A DNA stretch of 5,697 nucleotides from Desulfonema limicola (GTDB lineage Bacteria > Desulfobacterota > Desulfobacteria > Desulfobacterales > DYRC01). Position 1 is the stretch's first letter, and the number at the start of each line of letters is the position of its first letter. A program made the translations under genes and the position numbers. This document shows, piece by piece, positions 1 through 5,504 of this stretch. Under the pieces are notes generated by a model, which was given only the letters and a program-made list of their open reading frames with translations, searched no databases and was not told the origin of the DNA. The stretch covers positions 1-5,697 of the forward strand of contig DYRC01000268.1 of NCBI GenBank assembly GCA_020718925.1, read 5' to 3'.

Positions 1-613
1 CCGGATGAGTAATGAAGCAGTAAAAAGTCTGACATTCAGTTCTTACATTAAAGAATATTTTGATAATGCCTGATTATTTTTCAGTTTTGATATTACTGAT
101 GAAACAGGAGCAACGCTGAATATGACTCTTCCTTACGGAAGATCACCGGAAGGAGAAAGAGTAACCGGAACCCGTCCTGTGTCCCAGGGGCAGAGGATAT
201 CGACGATAGGAGCGCTGTCAACGGAAGAAACGGAAGCCTGTATGACTTCCGAAGGAACACTTAACGGAGAAGTTTTCCTGTCTTATCTGAGTGATTTTTT
301 ATGTCCGGTGCCGGAAGAAGGACAGGTGGTAATTACTGATAATGCAGGAGCTCATAAGGTTGAAGGAGTGAAAGAACTGATCGGAAGTAAAGGTGCGGAA
401 TTGATTTATCTTCCTCCGTATTCTCCCGGATTATCACCGATAGAAATGTGTCGGTCGGAAGTAAAACAGTTTCTGGGAAAAGCAGGAGCCGGGACAGAAG
501 AAGCTCTGAATGAAGCTGTATCGGAAGCTTTGAATATGATCACAGAAAATGACTGTAAAGGCTGGTTCGGACATTGCGGATATGTTGTTTAATCAATAGG
601 TAAACGCTATATA
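1..613 (+). mobile_element. IS630-family insertion sequence, 3' part (left end outside the window)
   Basis: The transposase fragment ending at 592 is of the IS630 type, and only about 20 bases separate its stop from sequence that still encodes a PIN-domain toxin on the other strand. The element's right end must therefore lie between about 593 and 620. IS630 elements insert at and duplicate TA, and a TATATA run at 608-613 is the most likely junction. The left end is not in the window, so terminal inverted repeats cannot be paired and the exact boundary is inferred. Bases 1-73 hold a short frame ending in TGA at 71-73 that I cannot assign; it could be a decayed N-terminal transposase part or foreign sequence. 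Confidence 0.7.
74..592 (+). pseudogene. IS630-family transposase, C-terminal DDE domain, N-terminus missing
   Basis: This is the catalytic half of an IS630/Tc1-type DDE transposase, which cuts and joins DNA at TA targets. The frame is open from just after a TGA at 71-73. The first catalytic Asp is in the DETG motif (codon 98-100), upstream of the first ATG at 122, so a protein started at 122 would lack it. Counting from ATG 122, the second Asp is D73 (TDNAGAHK) and the catalytic Glu is E108 (LPPYSPGLSPIE). The 34 residues between them match the DD34E spacing of the family. The GRSPEGERV and C-terminal GWFGHCGY segments also fit. Family members are usually about 340 residues with an N-terminal helix-turn-helix region; here only about 170 residues remain and no HTH part is seen upstream. 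TDNAGAHK and CRSEVK are slightly off the usual DN(L)xxHK and W-x-K patterns, consistent with decay. Probably inactive alone. A two-ORF arrangement cannot be excluded because the upstream part is cut off. Confidence 0.82.
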
Positions 614-758
614 TTCGGATTTCGTTATGATTGTTCAATTCTTCCCAAACTGCCTGCGGGATACTTATGTCGGGAAACAGCATTTCCAACGTCTCAAATT
701 GATCGAACAGTAACAGCGATATGATCGGACTTGTATCAGCAATCAGCAAAAACATCAT
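540..758 (-). pseudogene. PIN-domain toxin (DUF3368-like), truncated by the IS630 insertion
   Basis: This is the N-terminal third of a VapC-like PIN-domain ribonuclease, the toxin partner of the UPF0175 antitoxin. The start MxFLLIADTSPII carries the first metal-binding Asp (D8), followed by the typical LF..ISIPQAVWEEL segment with E39/E40. The frame then reaches about residue 50 (near base 609) and continues for some 22 codons into IS630 DNA antisense to the transposase, ending at a TGA at 542-540. PIN toxins of this group are usually near 150 residues and need further acidic residues in the C-terminal half, all missing here, so nuclease activity is not expected. The ATG at 758 overlaps the antitoxin stop (ATGA), which indicates translational coupling; a second ATG follows at once at 755. 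The rest of the toxin gene may lie beyond the IS, outside the window. Confidence 0.78.
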
Positions 759-1021
759 AAGTCCTCTAATAAGTTAAATTCTTTTTCAGCATCAGTTTCA
801 TCAAGCAATGAAATCGGAATATTCAGACGTGAAAGCATTTTTTCAAAATCATAGCGATGATACCCGGCAAGAGACGCTGCCCGCCCCAGACTGATTTTAC
901 CGAAATAATACATGCTGATTGCTGCCCACATTTTAAGATTATCGCCAAATTCTTCCGGCGTCTGATTCAATGACAGTAAAATATCCGATTGTATCGGAAT
1001 AGTTAACGCAAAAGTTTTCAT
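755..1021 (-). CDS. UPF0175-family antitoxin
   Basis: This 88-residue protein has the UPF0175 architecture. A short N-terminal strand region is followed by the TPEEFGDNLKMWAAISMYY helix (residues 21-39), then the conserved core GKISLGRAASLAGYHRYDF (41-59) that forms a helix-turn-helix-like segment, then a LNIPISLLDET tail. Family members are typically 80-95 residues, so this copy is complete. UPF0175 proteins are commonly encoded directly upstream of DUF3368/PIN toxins and are thought to neutralise them and bind their own promoter. The toxin overlap by ATGA supports that pairing here. The start is supported by an AAGGA ribosome-binding site at 1032-1028, six bases before the ATG. The toxin downstream is broken by IS630, so this antitoxin is now an orphan unless the toxin is supplied elsewhere. 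Confidence 0.85.
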   Translation of the reverse strand: MKTFALTIPIQSDILLSLNQTPEEFGDNLKMWAAISMYYFGKISLGRAASLAGYHRYDFEKMLSRLNIPISLLDETDAEKEFNLLEDL

Positions 1022-1047
1022 AAATTTTCCTTTTTTATAAAGCCTCT

Positions 1048-1096
1048 GATTAAATCATGTTAATCCTTAAATCCTGTGAATCCCGGTTCAGACAAT
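1048..1096 (-). repeat. GATT-phased interspersed repeat, copy A
   Basis: Read on the minus strand, this 49-base segment starts ATTGTCTGAACC and continues with four GATT words at 9-8-9 base spacing. It aligns without gaps to copy B at 2894-2942 (35 of 49 identical by hand count; the first 12 bases and every GATT are identical). It overlaps the end of the TPR gene: the repeat's first nine bases encode its last two residues (I513, V514) and its TGA stop. It fills most of the 66-base gap to the antitoxin gene. No coding role is visible. Confidence 0.75.
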
Positions 1097-2632
1097 CTCC
1101 CGCTCCTCCAGCAGCTTCTTCCCCTCTTCCATAAACCGCTCTTCCCCCATTTCTTCAATCAGCGGATTCAATACCCATGACCATTCGGAAAGTTTATGAT
1201 CCATGCCAAGCGTTTTAGAAATGTATTCAGCAAGAATCAGATATGGATTAGCTTTTTGTTTTTCATCTTTTTTCAGATAGAGAACTCCGATGTTAAAATA
1301 AGAATATGCCAACCCTGCACGATCTCCGATTTCAAGACTAATTAGTTCTGATTTTAGAGAATAATCCAGAGCGTTGGCAAAATCACCCTTTAATCTATAG
1401 ATTGTACCAATGCCAATATATGTCCAAACTAACCCTGCTCGATCACCGACTTCAATCCTGATGTGTTCCGATTTAAGAAAATACGTCAAAGCCTTGTCCC
1501 ACTCGCCTTTCTTTTCATAGATTGTGCCGATGTTCTTATAAGTTGTCCCCAACCCTGCTCCGTTTCCTAATTGAATTCCGATCTGTTCAGCCTTCAATAA
1601 ATATGTCAATGCTTTGTCCCACTGCTCTTTTTTTCGATAGATTCTACCTATGTTGTTATAATTTGCTTCCAACCCTGCCCAGTCTCCCAATTCAATCCCG
1701 ATCTGCTCAGATATAATAAAATAATTCAAAGCCTTATCCCATTGTCCTTTTTTGTAGTATATTTTGCCGATGTCGTTGTAAACCGCTCCCAATCCTAATT
1801 TATGTCCGACTTCAATTAATATCTGTTCCGATTTCAAAAAGTACGTTAAAGCCTTATTCCACTCGCTCTTTTTATAATATAGCCTTCCGCAAAGATTGAT
1901 AAATCTGACATTAGAAGAATTTTCATAATGAGAGCGATAGTCTTCAAACAACTGAAAGGCTTCAGGATACAAAGACGCTTTCAGATACAACTCAATCAAA
2001 TCAGCAGCAATTTCTGTGGCAATGCGTTCTTCGGAATAGTTTTTCTTTTTTGCCTCCTGAAGCTGTTTTTCCATCAATCCGATTTTCAACTTCAGTCCGC
2101 TGTAATCTTCCGTGCTTTTGAAGCCGAGTTCATAAAACTCATCTAACCGCTCCATGCTTGCCGGAACGCCGGACAAATCCGAAAAAGACACCACGCTTCG
2201 GTCTCTCCGGTTAAACAGGTCTGTTGCCTGATTTGCAAAACGGGAAATATTTTCTTCTGACAACCAGAACACCATCGGAACGCCCATGTCAATTAGGATT
2301 TCCCGCCCCATATTGATATCCGTGATAAACCTGCCGTCTGTTCTCTCAATCAGTTCATCCAGATTGTTGATAATAATCCCATTCGGCGATTCATGCGAAG
2401 CTTTTCTTAATAAAGATAAGATATTATCCATATCATCATAAGAAATATAAACATCCCGGATATTCAGATCATGCAGTTTTGCTTTTTCAATAATCTGCCG
2501 GTTGATTTCCTGAATCAGACGCTGGTTGTTACAGGCGCAGAACAGAAATCCGCTTTCATGCGTATGCCGGAGAAAATTGACAATTCTGGCAATGCTTCCT
2601 GAAAAATCGGCTTTTTCTCTTATGTTTTCCAT
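1088..2632 (-). CDS. TPR-repeat protein with N-terminal degenerate P-loop ATPase-like domain
   Basis: This is a 514-residue, apparently cytoplasmic protein with no signal peptide or membrane segment. Residues 1-150 look like an ATPase-type fold. A strand GFLFCACNNQ (28-37) sits where a P-loop would be but has no GKT/S. A Walker-B-like NGIIINNLDELI follows (84-95), then a sensor-like strand VPMVFWLSEENISRFANQ (118-135) and the NRRDRSVVSF end. Residues 155-240 are helical, with a possible degenerate TPR at about 203-236. Residues 243-482 are six 40-residue TPR units with the pattern NIGxIYxKKGxWDKALxYxLKSEQIxIExGDxAGL, a protein-interaction superhelix. The start ATG overlaps the small upstream gene by 13 bases and has an AGG eight bases before it, so translation is probably coupled. 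The ATPase gene further upstream is the likely functional partner. From memory of related bacterial gene pairs, W-L-x-E...A-x-D...R-S-V-x-F domains often precede TPRs. The partner or ligand is unknown. Confidence 0.85.
   Translation of the reverse strand: MENIREKADFSGSIARIVNFLRHTHESGFLFCACNNQRLIQEINRQIIEKAKLHDLNIRDVYISYDDMDNILSLLRKASHESPNGIIINNLDELIERTDGRFITDINMGREILIDMGVPMVFWLSEENISRFANQATDLFNRRDRSVVSFSDLSGVPASMERLDEFYELGFKSTEDYSGLKLKIGLMEKQLQEAKKKNYSEERIATEIAADLIELYLKASLYPEAFQLFEDYRSHYENSSNVRFINLCGRLYYKKSEWNKALTYFLKSEQILIEVGHKLGLGAVYNDIGKIYYKKGQWDKALNYFIISEQIGIELGDWAGLEANYNNIGRIYRKKEQWDKALTYLLKAEQIGIQLGNGAGLGTTYKNIGTIYEKKGEWDKALTYFLKSEHIRIEVGDRAGLVWTYIGIGTIYRLKGDFANALDYSLKSELISLEIGDRAGLAYSYFNIGVLYLKKDEKQKANPYLILAEYISKTLGMDHKLSEWSWVLNPLIEEMGEERFMEEGKKLLEEREIV
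1187..1906 (-). repeat. Tandem 120-bp coding repeat (six TPR units)
   Basis: Six in-frame units of exactly 120 bases encode residues 243-482 of the TPR protein. Unit limits are 1906-1787, 1786-1667, 1666-1547, 1546-1427, 1426-1307 and 1306-1187. The units share long DNA matches, for example AACCCTGCTC on the + strand near 1431 and 1551 and GTCCCACT near 1496 and 1616. Units 1-5 are the most alike at protein level and unit 6 is more diverged. The exact length and the DNA similarity point to duplication of whole units, which can shrink or expand by recombination. Confidence 0.8.
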
Positions 2633-2826
2633 AAATTATACCTTTGCCTCTCATTCCATTCCTCTGGCGTAAAAACAATCAGATTTTCACGTTTTTCAAC
2701 ATTCTCAATAGCTTGTATAAGATGATTACGATTTGCCGCTGTTGAAAGCAGATATTCGGTTGTATCTTGTTTAGCAGATTTACCATTCTGACCTACAACT
2801 GCTTTCTGTCTGACTCCGTGAATCAT
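2620..2826 (-). CDS. Small Phd/YefM-like antitoxin remnant between the ATPase and TPR genes
   Basis: This 68-residue frame resembles the middle and C-terminal part of Phd/YefM antitoxins. VVGQNGKSA (residues 10-18) matches the NGKxA strand of the DNA-binding domain. TTEYLLSTAANRNHLIQAIENV (22-43) matches the YLLxSPxNxxxLxxAIxxx helix. FTPEEW (52-57) resembles tails of related antitoxins. The usual N-terminal 30 residues and the roughly 15-residue segment between the NGK strand and the YLL helix (normally holding MxSLxDY) are absent, so it is probably an internally deleted remnant. A strong GGGGAAG ribosome-binding site at 2835-2829 precedes the ATG and lies in or beside a hairpin repeat. The last 13 bases overlap the TPR gene start, so its translation may feed ribosomes to that gene. 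No YoeB-type toxin follows. Real expression is uncertain. Confidence 0.55.
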   Translation of the reverse strand: MIHGVRQKAVVGQNGKSAKQDTTEYLLSTAANRNHLIQAIENVEKRENLIVFTPEEWNERQRYNLWKT

Positions 2827-2837
2827 AACTTCCCCTT

Positions 2838-2883
2838 CCCCGGAAATGAATTTCCGGGCTATTATGTGTCGTCCTTACTGGAC
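2838..2883. repeat. Hairpin repeat upstream of the small Phd/YefM-like gene
   Basis: A perfect 9-base inverted repeat (CCCGGAAAT at 2839-2847, ATTTCCGGG at 2850-2858) is followed by a weaker one (GTCC 2871-2874, GGAC 2880-2883). From memory, the arrangement resembles a dispersed bacterial intergenic repeat with a CCCGGGAATGAATTCCCGGG palindrome and a GTCCCTTCGGGAC hairpin, here degenerated. It could fold in the transcript just ahead of the small gene, or act as a weak processing or pausing site. There is no T-run, so a standard Rho-independent terminator is not supported. Confidence 0.6.
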
Positions 2884-2893
2884 TCTTTTATCC

Positions 2894-2942
2894 CGTATAA
2901 TCTTGGCAATCTTATAATCCTGAAAATCATGGTTCAGACAAT
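2894..2942 (-). repeat. GATT-phased interspersed repeat, copy B
   Basis: The minus strand reads ATTGTCTGAACC followed by four GATT words at the same 9-8-9 spacing as copy A (1048-1096). The first base of the repeat is the last base of the ATPase gene's TGA stop (2944-2942). The same family thus ends two neighbouring genes at the same point. It abuts the hairpin repeat at 2838-2883, so the 115-base gap between the ATPase and the small gene is almost entirely repeat DNA. Confidence 0.75.
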
Positions 2943-4258
2943 CAGATCATCTTCCGTTCTTTTAAAATATCCCTGACCATCGGATGCACATCGCACCAGT
3001 TTTCACCGTTATAATTGAGAATTGTCAGATTACTCATCAGGTCAAGAATCACGTCTGAAAATTTGGGCTTTTTTTCAGGATCATTGGCGCACAACGTCAG
3101 CGCGGCATAATACTCATCCACCTTGATTCCTCTTTCCTTGTTATCGGCAATCGTTCGCTCATAATCCGCTTTCAAAAACAGATATGCGGAAGTATAATCT
3201 TCAAGGTTGATCTTTGATCTGCCGAAATCAAGTGCATTGTCTGCCGCATCCCGAATCATGCGGAACAAATCCCACAGACAACCGCCGCTGTATCGGATCA
3301 TGTCTTTCAATATGGCAGGGTCTTCAAACAGGGAAATTTCCATGCGCTGCCTGATGATATTTTCAATAATGTCAATCCCATATTTGCATTCACCGCCTTT
3401 TCGTTCAGCCACCTTGAGCATGGGCAGAACTGACGGCTCATCAAAATTATTTGCAACGGTTTTGAATCGGATATGATACAGCAGCGAAATGGGAAACGTG
3501 AAAATGCAATGGCAATTCAACTGAATCAGTTGCGCGGAATGCAGATAAAAAAGCTCTTCTGCCTTATTCATCGGCACTTTATCCAAATCCTCAATGATAA
3601 TGATCAGCCCTTTTTTATTGATTTCAGGCAATTGAAATTTTATTTCGGAAATCAGGCGGTTGCAATGCCAAATCAGTTCGTTCAGCTTGGGTTCTACGGT
3701 GGTTTTCAAGGTTTCTTTCATGGAAGAACTGGCTTTTGCCGCGCTTCTGAATCTGCCGAAAAATTTCACCAGAAACGGAACATCAATGCCGCTTTGGATT
3801 CCGGCTTCAATATCTGCGCCGAAATGCTTTTCCCGGACTTTCTGAATTTCTTCCGAAGTTACCCAGTTTTTGATGTTGTCAATGTATTCTTTCGCAATAT
3901 TGATGTTGTGGCTTTGAACAAATTCAAAGAGCTTTTCCATCGTAACAATGAACAACTCAATATAATGAATGTTGAGAATATCCAGTTCTTTGAATACGGA
4001 GAAGTTCAGCACAATGAAATCATTATCAATATGCTTCTGAAGTCGGACGAGTTCGGTGGTTTTTCCGCATCCCCGATGTCCGGCGAACAGAATTTTCAGA
4101 CTGCCGTCTGGCTGATCCGTTAATTTGCGCCTGAGCCGATTGAAAATTCCCTTGCCTCTTCCCTGATCTGCATTTACATAGAATTGATCAAAATCTGCAA
4201 GCGTTATGGGCTTGTTATGACAAAAACGATACACTTCTTCCAATTTTGCTGCGGGCAT
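2942..4258 (-). CDS. AAA/STAND-like P-loop ATPase
   Basis: This 438-residue cytoplasmic NTPase is the first gene of the minus-strand module. An N-terminal segment (1-50) with ITLADFDQFYVNADQGRGKG leads into the P-loop. The Walker A motif is GHRGCGKTTEL (residues 60-70, K66/T67). Walker B is LIIIIEDLDK (218-227), with acidic E223/D224/D226 like KAP/ORC-type ATPases. A sensor-1-like CIFTFPISLLY follows (251-261), then a YSGGCLWDLFRMIRDAADNAL helix (323-343) that corresponds to the lid/sensor-2 region. The C-terminal 60 residues (about 380-438), ending WCDVHPMVRDIL, look like a winged-helix domain. No nuclease, TIR, protease or membrane effector is seen. An AAAGGA ribosome-binding site eight bases upstream supports the ATG. 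It precedes the small gene and the TPR protein on the same strand, which suggests the TPR protein works with it. The substrate is unknown. Assignment to the P-loop ATPases is secure; the precise subfamily is not. Confidence 0.87.
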   Translation of the reverse strand: MPAAKLEEVYRFCHNKPITLADFDQFYVNADQGRGKGIFNRLRRKLTDQPDGSLKILFAGHRGCGKTTELVRLQKHIDNDFIVLNFSVFKELDILNIHYIELFIVTMEKLFEFVQSHNINIAKEYIDNIKNWVTSEEIQKVREKHFGADIEAGIQSGIDVPFLVKFFGRFRSAAKASSSMKETLKTTVEPKLNELIWHCNRLISEIKFQLPEINKKGLIIIIEDLDKVPMNKAEELFYLHSAQLIQLNCHCIFTFPISLLYHIRFKTVANNFDEPSVLPMLKVAERKGGECKYGIDIIENIIRQRMEISLFEDPAILKDMIRYSGGCLWDLFRMIRDAADNALDFGRSKINLEDYTSAYLFLKADYERTIADNKERGIKVDEYYAALTLCANDPEKKPKFSDVILDLMSNLTILNYNGENWCDVHPMVRDILKERKMI

Positions 4259-4287
4259 GACGGATTTCCTTTCTTATGAGTTACACC

Positions 4288-4368
4288 TAACCCCCCCAGC
4301 CCCCTTCCCTGAAAGGGAAGGGGGAGAACTCCCCTCTCCTTTCAGGGGAGGGGTCGGGGGTGGGGTTA
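4288..4368. repeat. 81-bp double-hairpin repeat element with inverted ends
   Basis: The element is bounded by a 7-base inverted repeat (TAACCCC at 4288-4294, GGGGTTA at 4362-4368). It holds two GC-rich hairpins. The first is perfect: an 11-base stem 4300-4310 with 4314-4324 and a 3-base GAA loop. The second has a 10-base stem, 4331-4340 with 4344-4353, one G-T pair and a TTC loop. The whole folds as a cruciform. It is the kind of non-coding palindromic repeat found dispersed in many environmental bacterial genomes (REP- or MITE-like). It contrasts sharply in base composition with the AT-rich DNA on either side. It lies in the spacer between the divergent ATPase and ABC genes, a stretch without any gene of about 295 bases. 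Confidence 0.85.
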
Positions 4369-4373
4369 TGAAA

Positions 4374-4402
4374 ATCAGACACGATTTTTTATAAAATGTC
4401 CA
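4374..4402 (-). promoter_or_regulatory. Candidate sigma70-type promoter for the ATPase gene
   Basis: On the minus strand TGGACA (4402-4397, five of six consensus bases) and TCTGAT (4379-4374, four of six) are separated by 17 bases. Transcription would start near 4367, placing the whole double-hairpin element in a leader of about 110 bases before the ATPase start codon. The -10 match is modest, so this is a proposal. Confidence 0.3.
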
Positions 4403-4434
4403 GTGTTTTTGAGTTTTGATACAAAAAAAGTTCA

Positions 4435-4463
4435 TTGACTTGAATCCTGTGTTTGATTATGCT
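4435..4463 (+). promoter_or_regulatory. Candidate sigma70-type promoter for the ABC/MFS genes
   Basis: TTGACT (4435-4440) and TATGCT (4458-4463) are separated by 17 bases in AT-rich DNA, about 90 bases before the ABC ATPase start. A perfect TTGACA also occurs at 4480-4485, but its best -10 at about 16 bases (TAATTT, 4502-4507) is poor. One of the two is a likely -35 box; the sequence does not decide between them. Confidence 0.25.
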
Positions 4464-4553
4464 CTGTTCAAAACCGGTCTTGACAATACCGAAAATGGAA
4501 ATAATTTTTGTATCATTTTATATTCTGAAATTTATGGAGCTTTGTGTGAAATT

Positions 4554-5501
4554 ATGATTGAAGTCAAGGGTCTTTCAAAATATTTTGGCGACAAAAAAGC
4601 AGTTGACGGCATTTCTTTTACCGTGCAGAAAGGTGAAATACTGGGATTTCTGGGTCCTAACGGCGCGGGAAAATCCACCACGATGAGAATGATTACCGGC
4701 TTTATTCCCCCAAGTTCAGGCACAGCGGTCATCGGCGGTTACGATATTTCGGAACAATCTATCTCTGCCCGGAAAAAAATCGGCTATCTGCCTGAAAATG
4801 CTCCGGTTTATCCTGATATGACGGTTTCGGATTATCTCGGCTTCTGCGCTGAGATCAGAGGTTTTGACGGCGCGGCTCGGAAAAAGACGGTCGAAGACAC
4901 CATTGAAAAATGTTTTCTCAACGATGTCAGATTTCAAACAATTTCAACGCTTTCAAAAGGATTCAAGCAGCGCGTCTGTTTTGCCCAGAGCATTCTGCAT
5001 GATCCCGAATATCTGATTTTAGACGAGCCGACTGACGGGCTTGATCCGAACCAGAAACATGAAGTGCGGCTGATGATTCGCAAAATGAGCGCGGAAAAAG
5101 CCATTATTCTTTCAACGCACATCTTAGAGGAAATGGAAACCGTCTGTACCCGCGCTATTGTCATTGCCAACGGACACATTGTGGCAGATGATACGCCTGA
5201 AAAGTTGAAAACCCGCTCATCTCTGCATGGTGCGATAACGCTTTCTGTTCGGGGAAATGACACGGAAGGTTTTGCCGCGTTTGTCAAGACGGTCAGCGGC
5301 GTCAAATCCGTATCTTTTCTTGAAAAAACAGATAATCAGTTCAGTGTCCGCATCTTTCCTGAGCAGAAAAACACACCGATAGCCGATAAAGTACTTGCGG
5401 ACTTGGCGTCCAAAGGCTATGAAATCAAATCGGTATTTATTGAGCAGGGGCGGTTAGATGAGGTGTTCAGGAAAATTACAACAAAGTCTCAGACTGAATA
5501 A
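4554..5501 (+). CDS. ABC transporter ATP-binding protein, GldA/NatA-like (CcmA group)
   Basis: This 315-residue nucleotide-binding subunit of an ABC exporter uses ATP hydrolysis to drive a membrane partner. It carries Walker A GPNGAGKST (residues 34-42), GYLPENAPVY (77-86) with Glu where many ABC proteins have the Q-loop Gln, signature LSKGFKQR (133-140), Walker B YLILDEPTDGLDP (153-165), and H-loop STH with H189. An extra C-terminal domain of about 100 residues follows, as in ABC-2-type subunits such as GldA and NatA. The ATG at 4554 is preferred because MIEVKGLSKYFG is the standard family start. An upstream in-frame TTG at 4416 would add 46 residues unlike the family. The ribosome-binding site is weak (GGAG 14 bases upstream). 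No ABC-2 permease follows; instead an MFS transporter starts 3 bases after the stop, so the membrane partner must be encoded elsewhere or beyond the window. Confidence 0.92.
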   Translation: MIEVKGLSKYFGDKKAVDGISFTVQKGEILGFLGPNGAGKSTTMRMITGFIPPSSGTAVIGGYDISEQSISARKKIGYLPENAPVYPDMTVSDYLGFCAEIRGFDGAARKKTVEDTIEKCFLNDVRFQTISTLSKGFKQRVCFAQSILHDPEYLILDEPTDGLDPNQKHEVRLMIRKMSAEKAIILSTHILEEMETVCTRAIVIANGHIVADDTPEKLKTRSSLHGAITLSVRGNDTEGFAAFVKTVSGVKSVSFLEKTDNQFSVRIFPEQKNTPIADKVLADLASKGYEIKSVFIEQGRLDEVFRKITTKSQTE

Positions 5502-5504
5502 ATC

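Noticed and set aside
1034..1063. Apparent promoter for the antitoxin gene: TTAACA and TATAAA 18 bases apart on the minus strand
   Set aside because: A start about 7 bases after this -10 would be near 1027, leaving the AAGGA ribosome-binding site (1032-1028) outside the transcript. The site may still matter, but the geometry does not fit a normal promoter.
1187..1906. CRISPR-like array suggested by regularly spaced similar DNA words
   Set aside because: The 120-base period is a multiple of three, stays in one open frame and encodes canonical TPR units. There are no short identical repeats separated by unique spacers.
3473..4123. A 216-codon open frame on the + strand opposite the ATPase gene
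   Set aside because: It is antisense to a gene with clear Walker motifs. It begins within an ATPase-coding stretch, shows no recognisable domain and has no ribosome-binding site that I can see.
4300..4353. Rho-independent terminators formed by the two GC-rich hairpins
   Set aside because: Neither hairpin is followed by a T-run on either strand, and they lie upstream of both divergent genes rather than after a gene end. A dispersed palindromic repeat explains them better.
4416..4553. N-terminal extension of the ABC ATPase from an in-frame TTG
   Set aside because: The added 46 residues do not resemble the family, the ATG at 4554 gives the standard MIEVKGLSK start, and the candidate promoter boxes fall inside the extension.
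4934..5305. A 123-codon minus-strand open frame inside the ABC ATPase gene
   Set aside because: It is the antisense shadow of the signature, Walker B and H-loop region and has no recognisable protein features.
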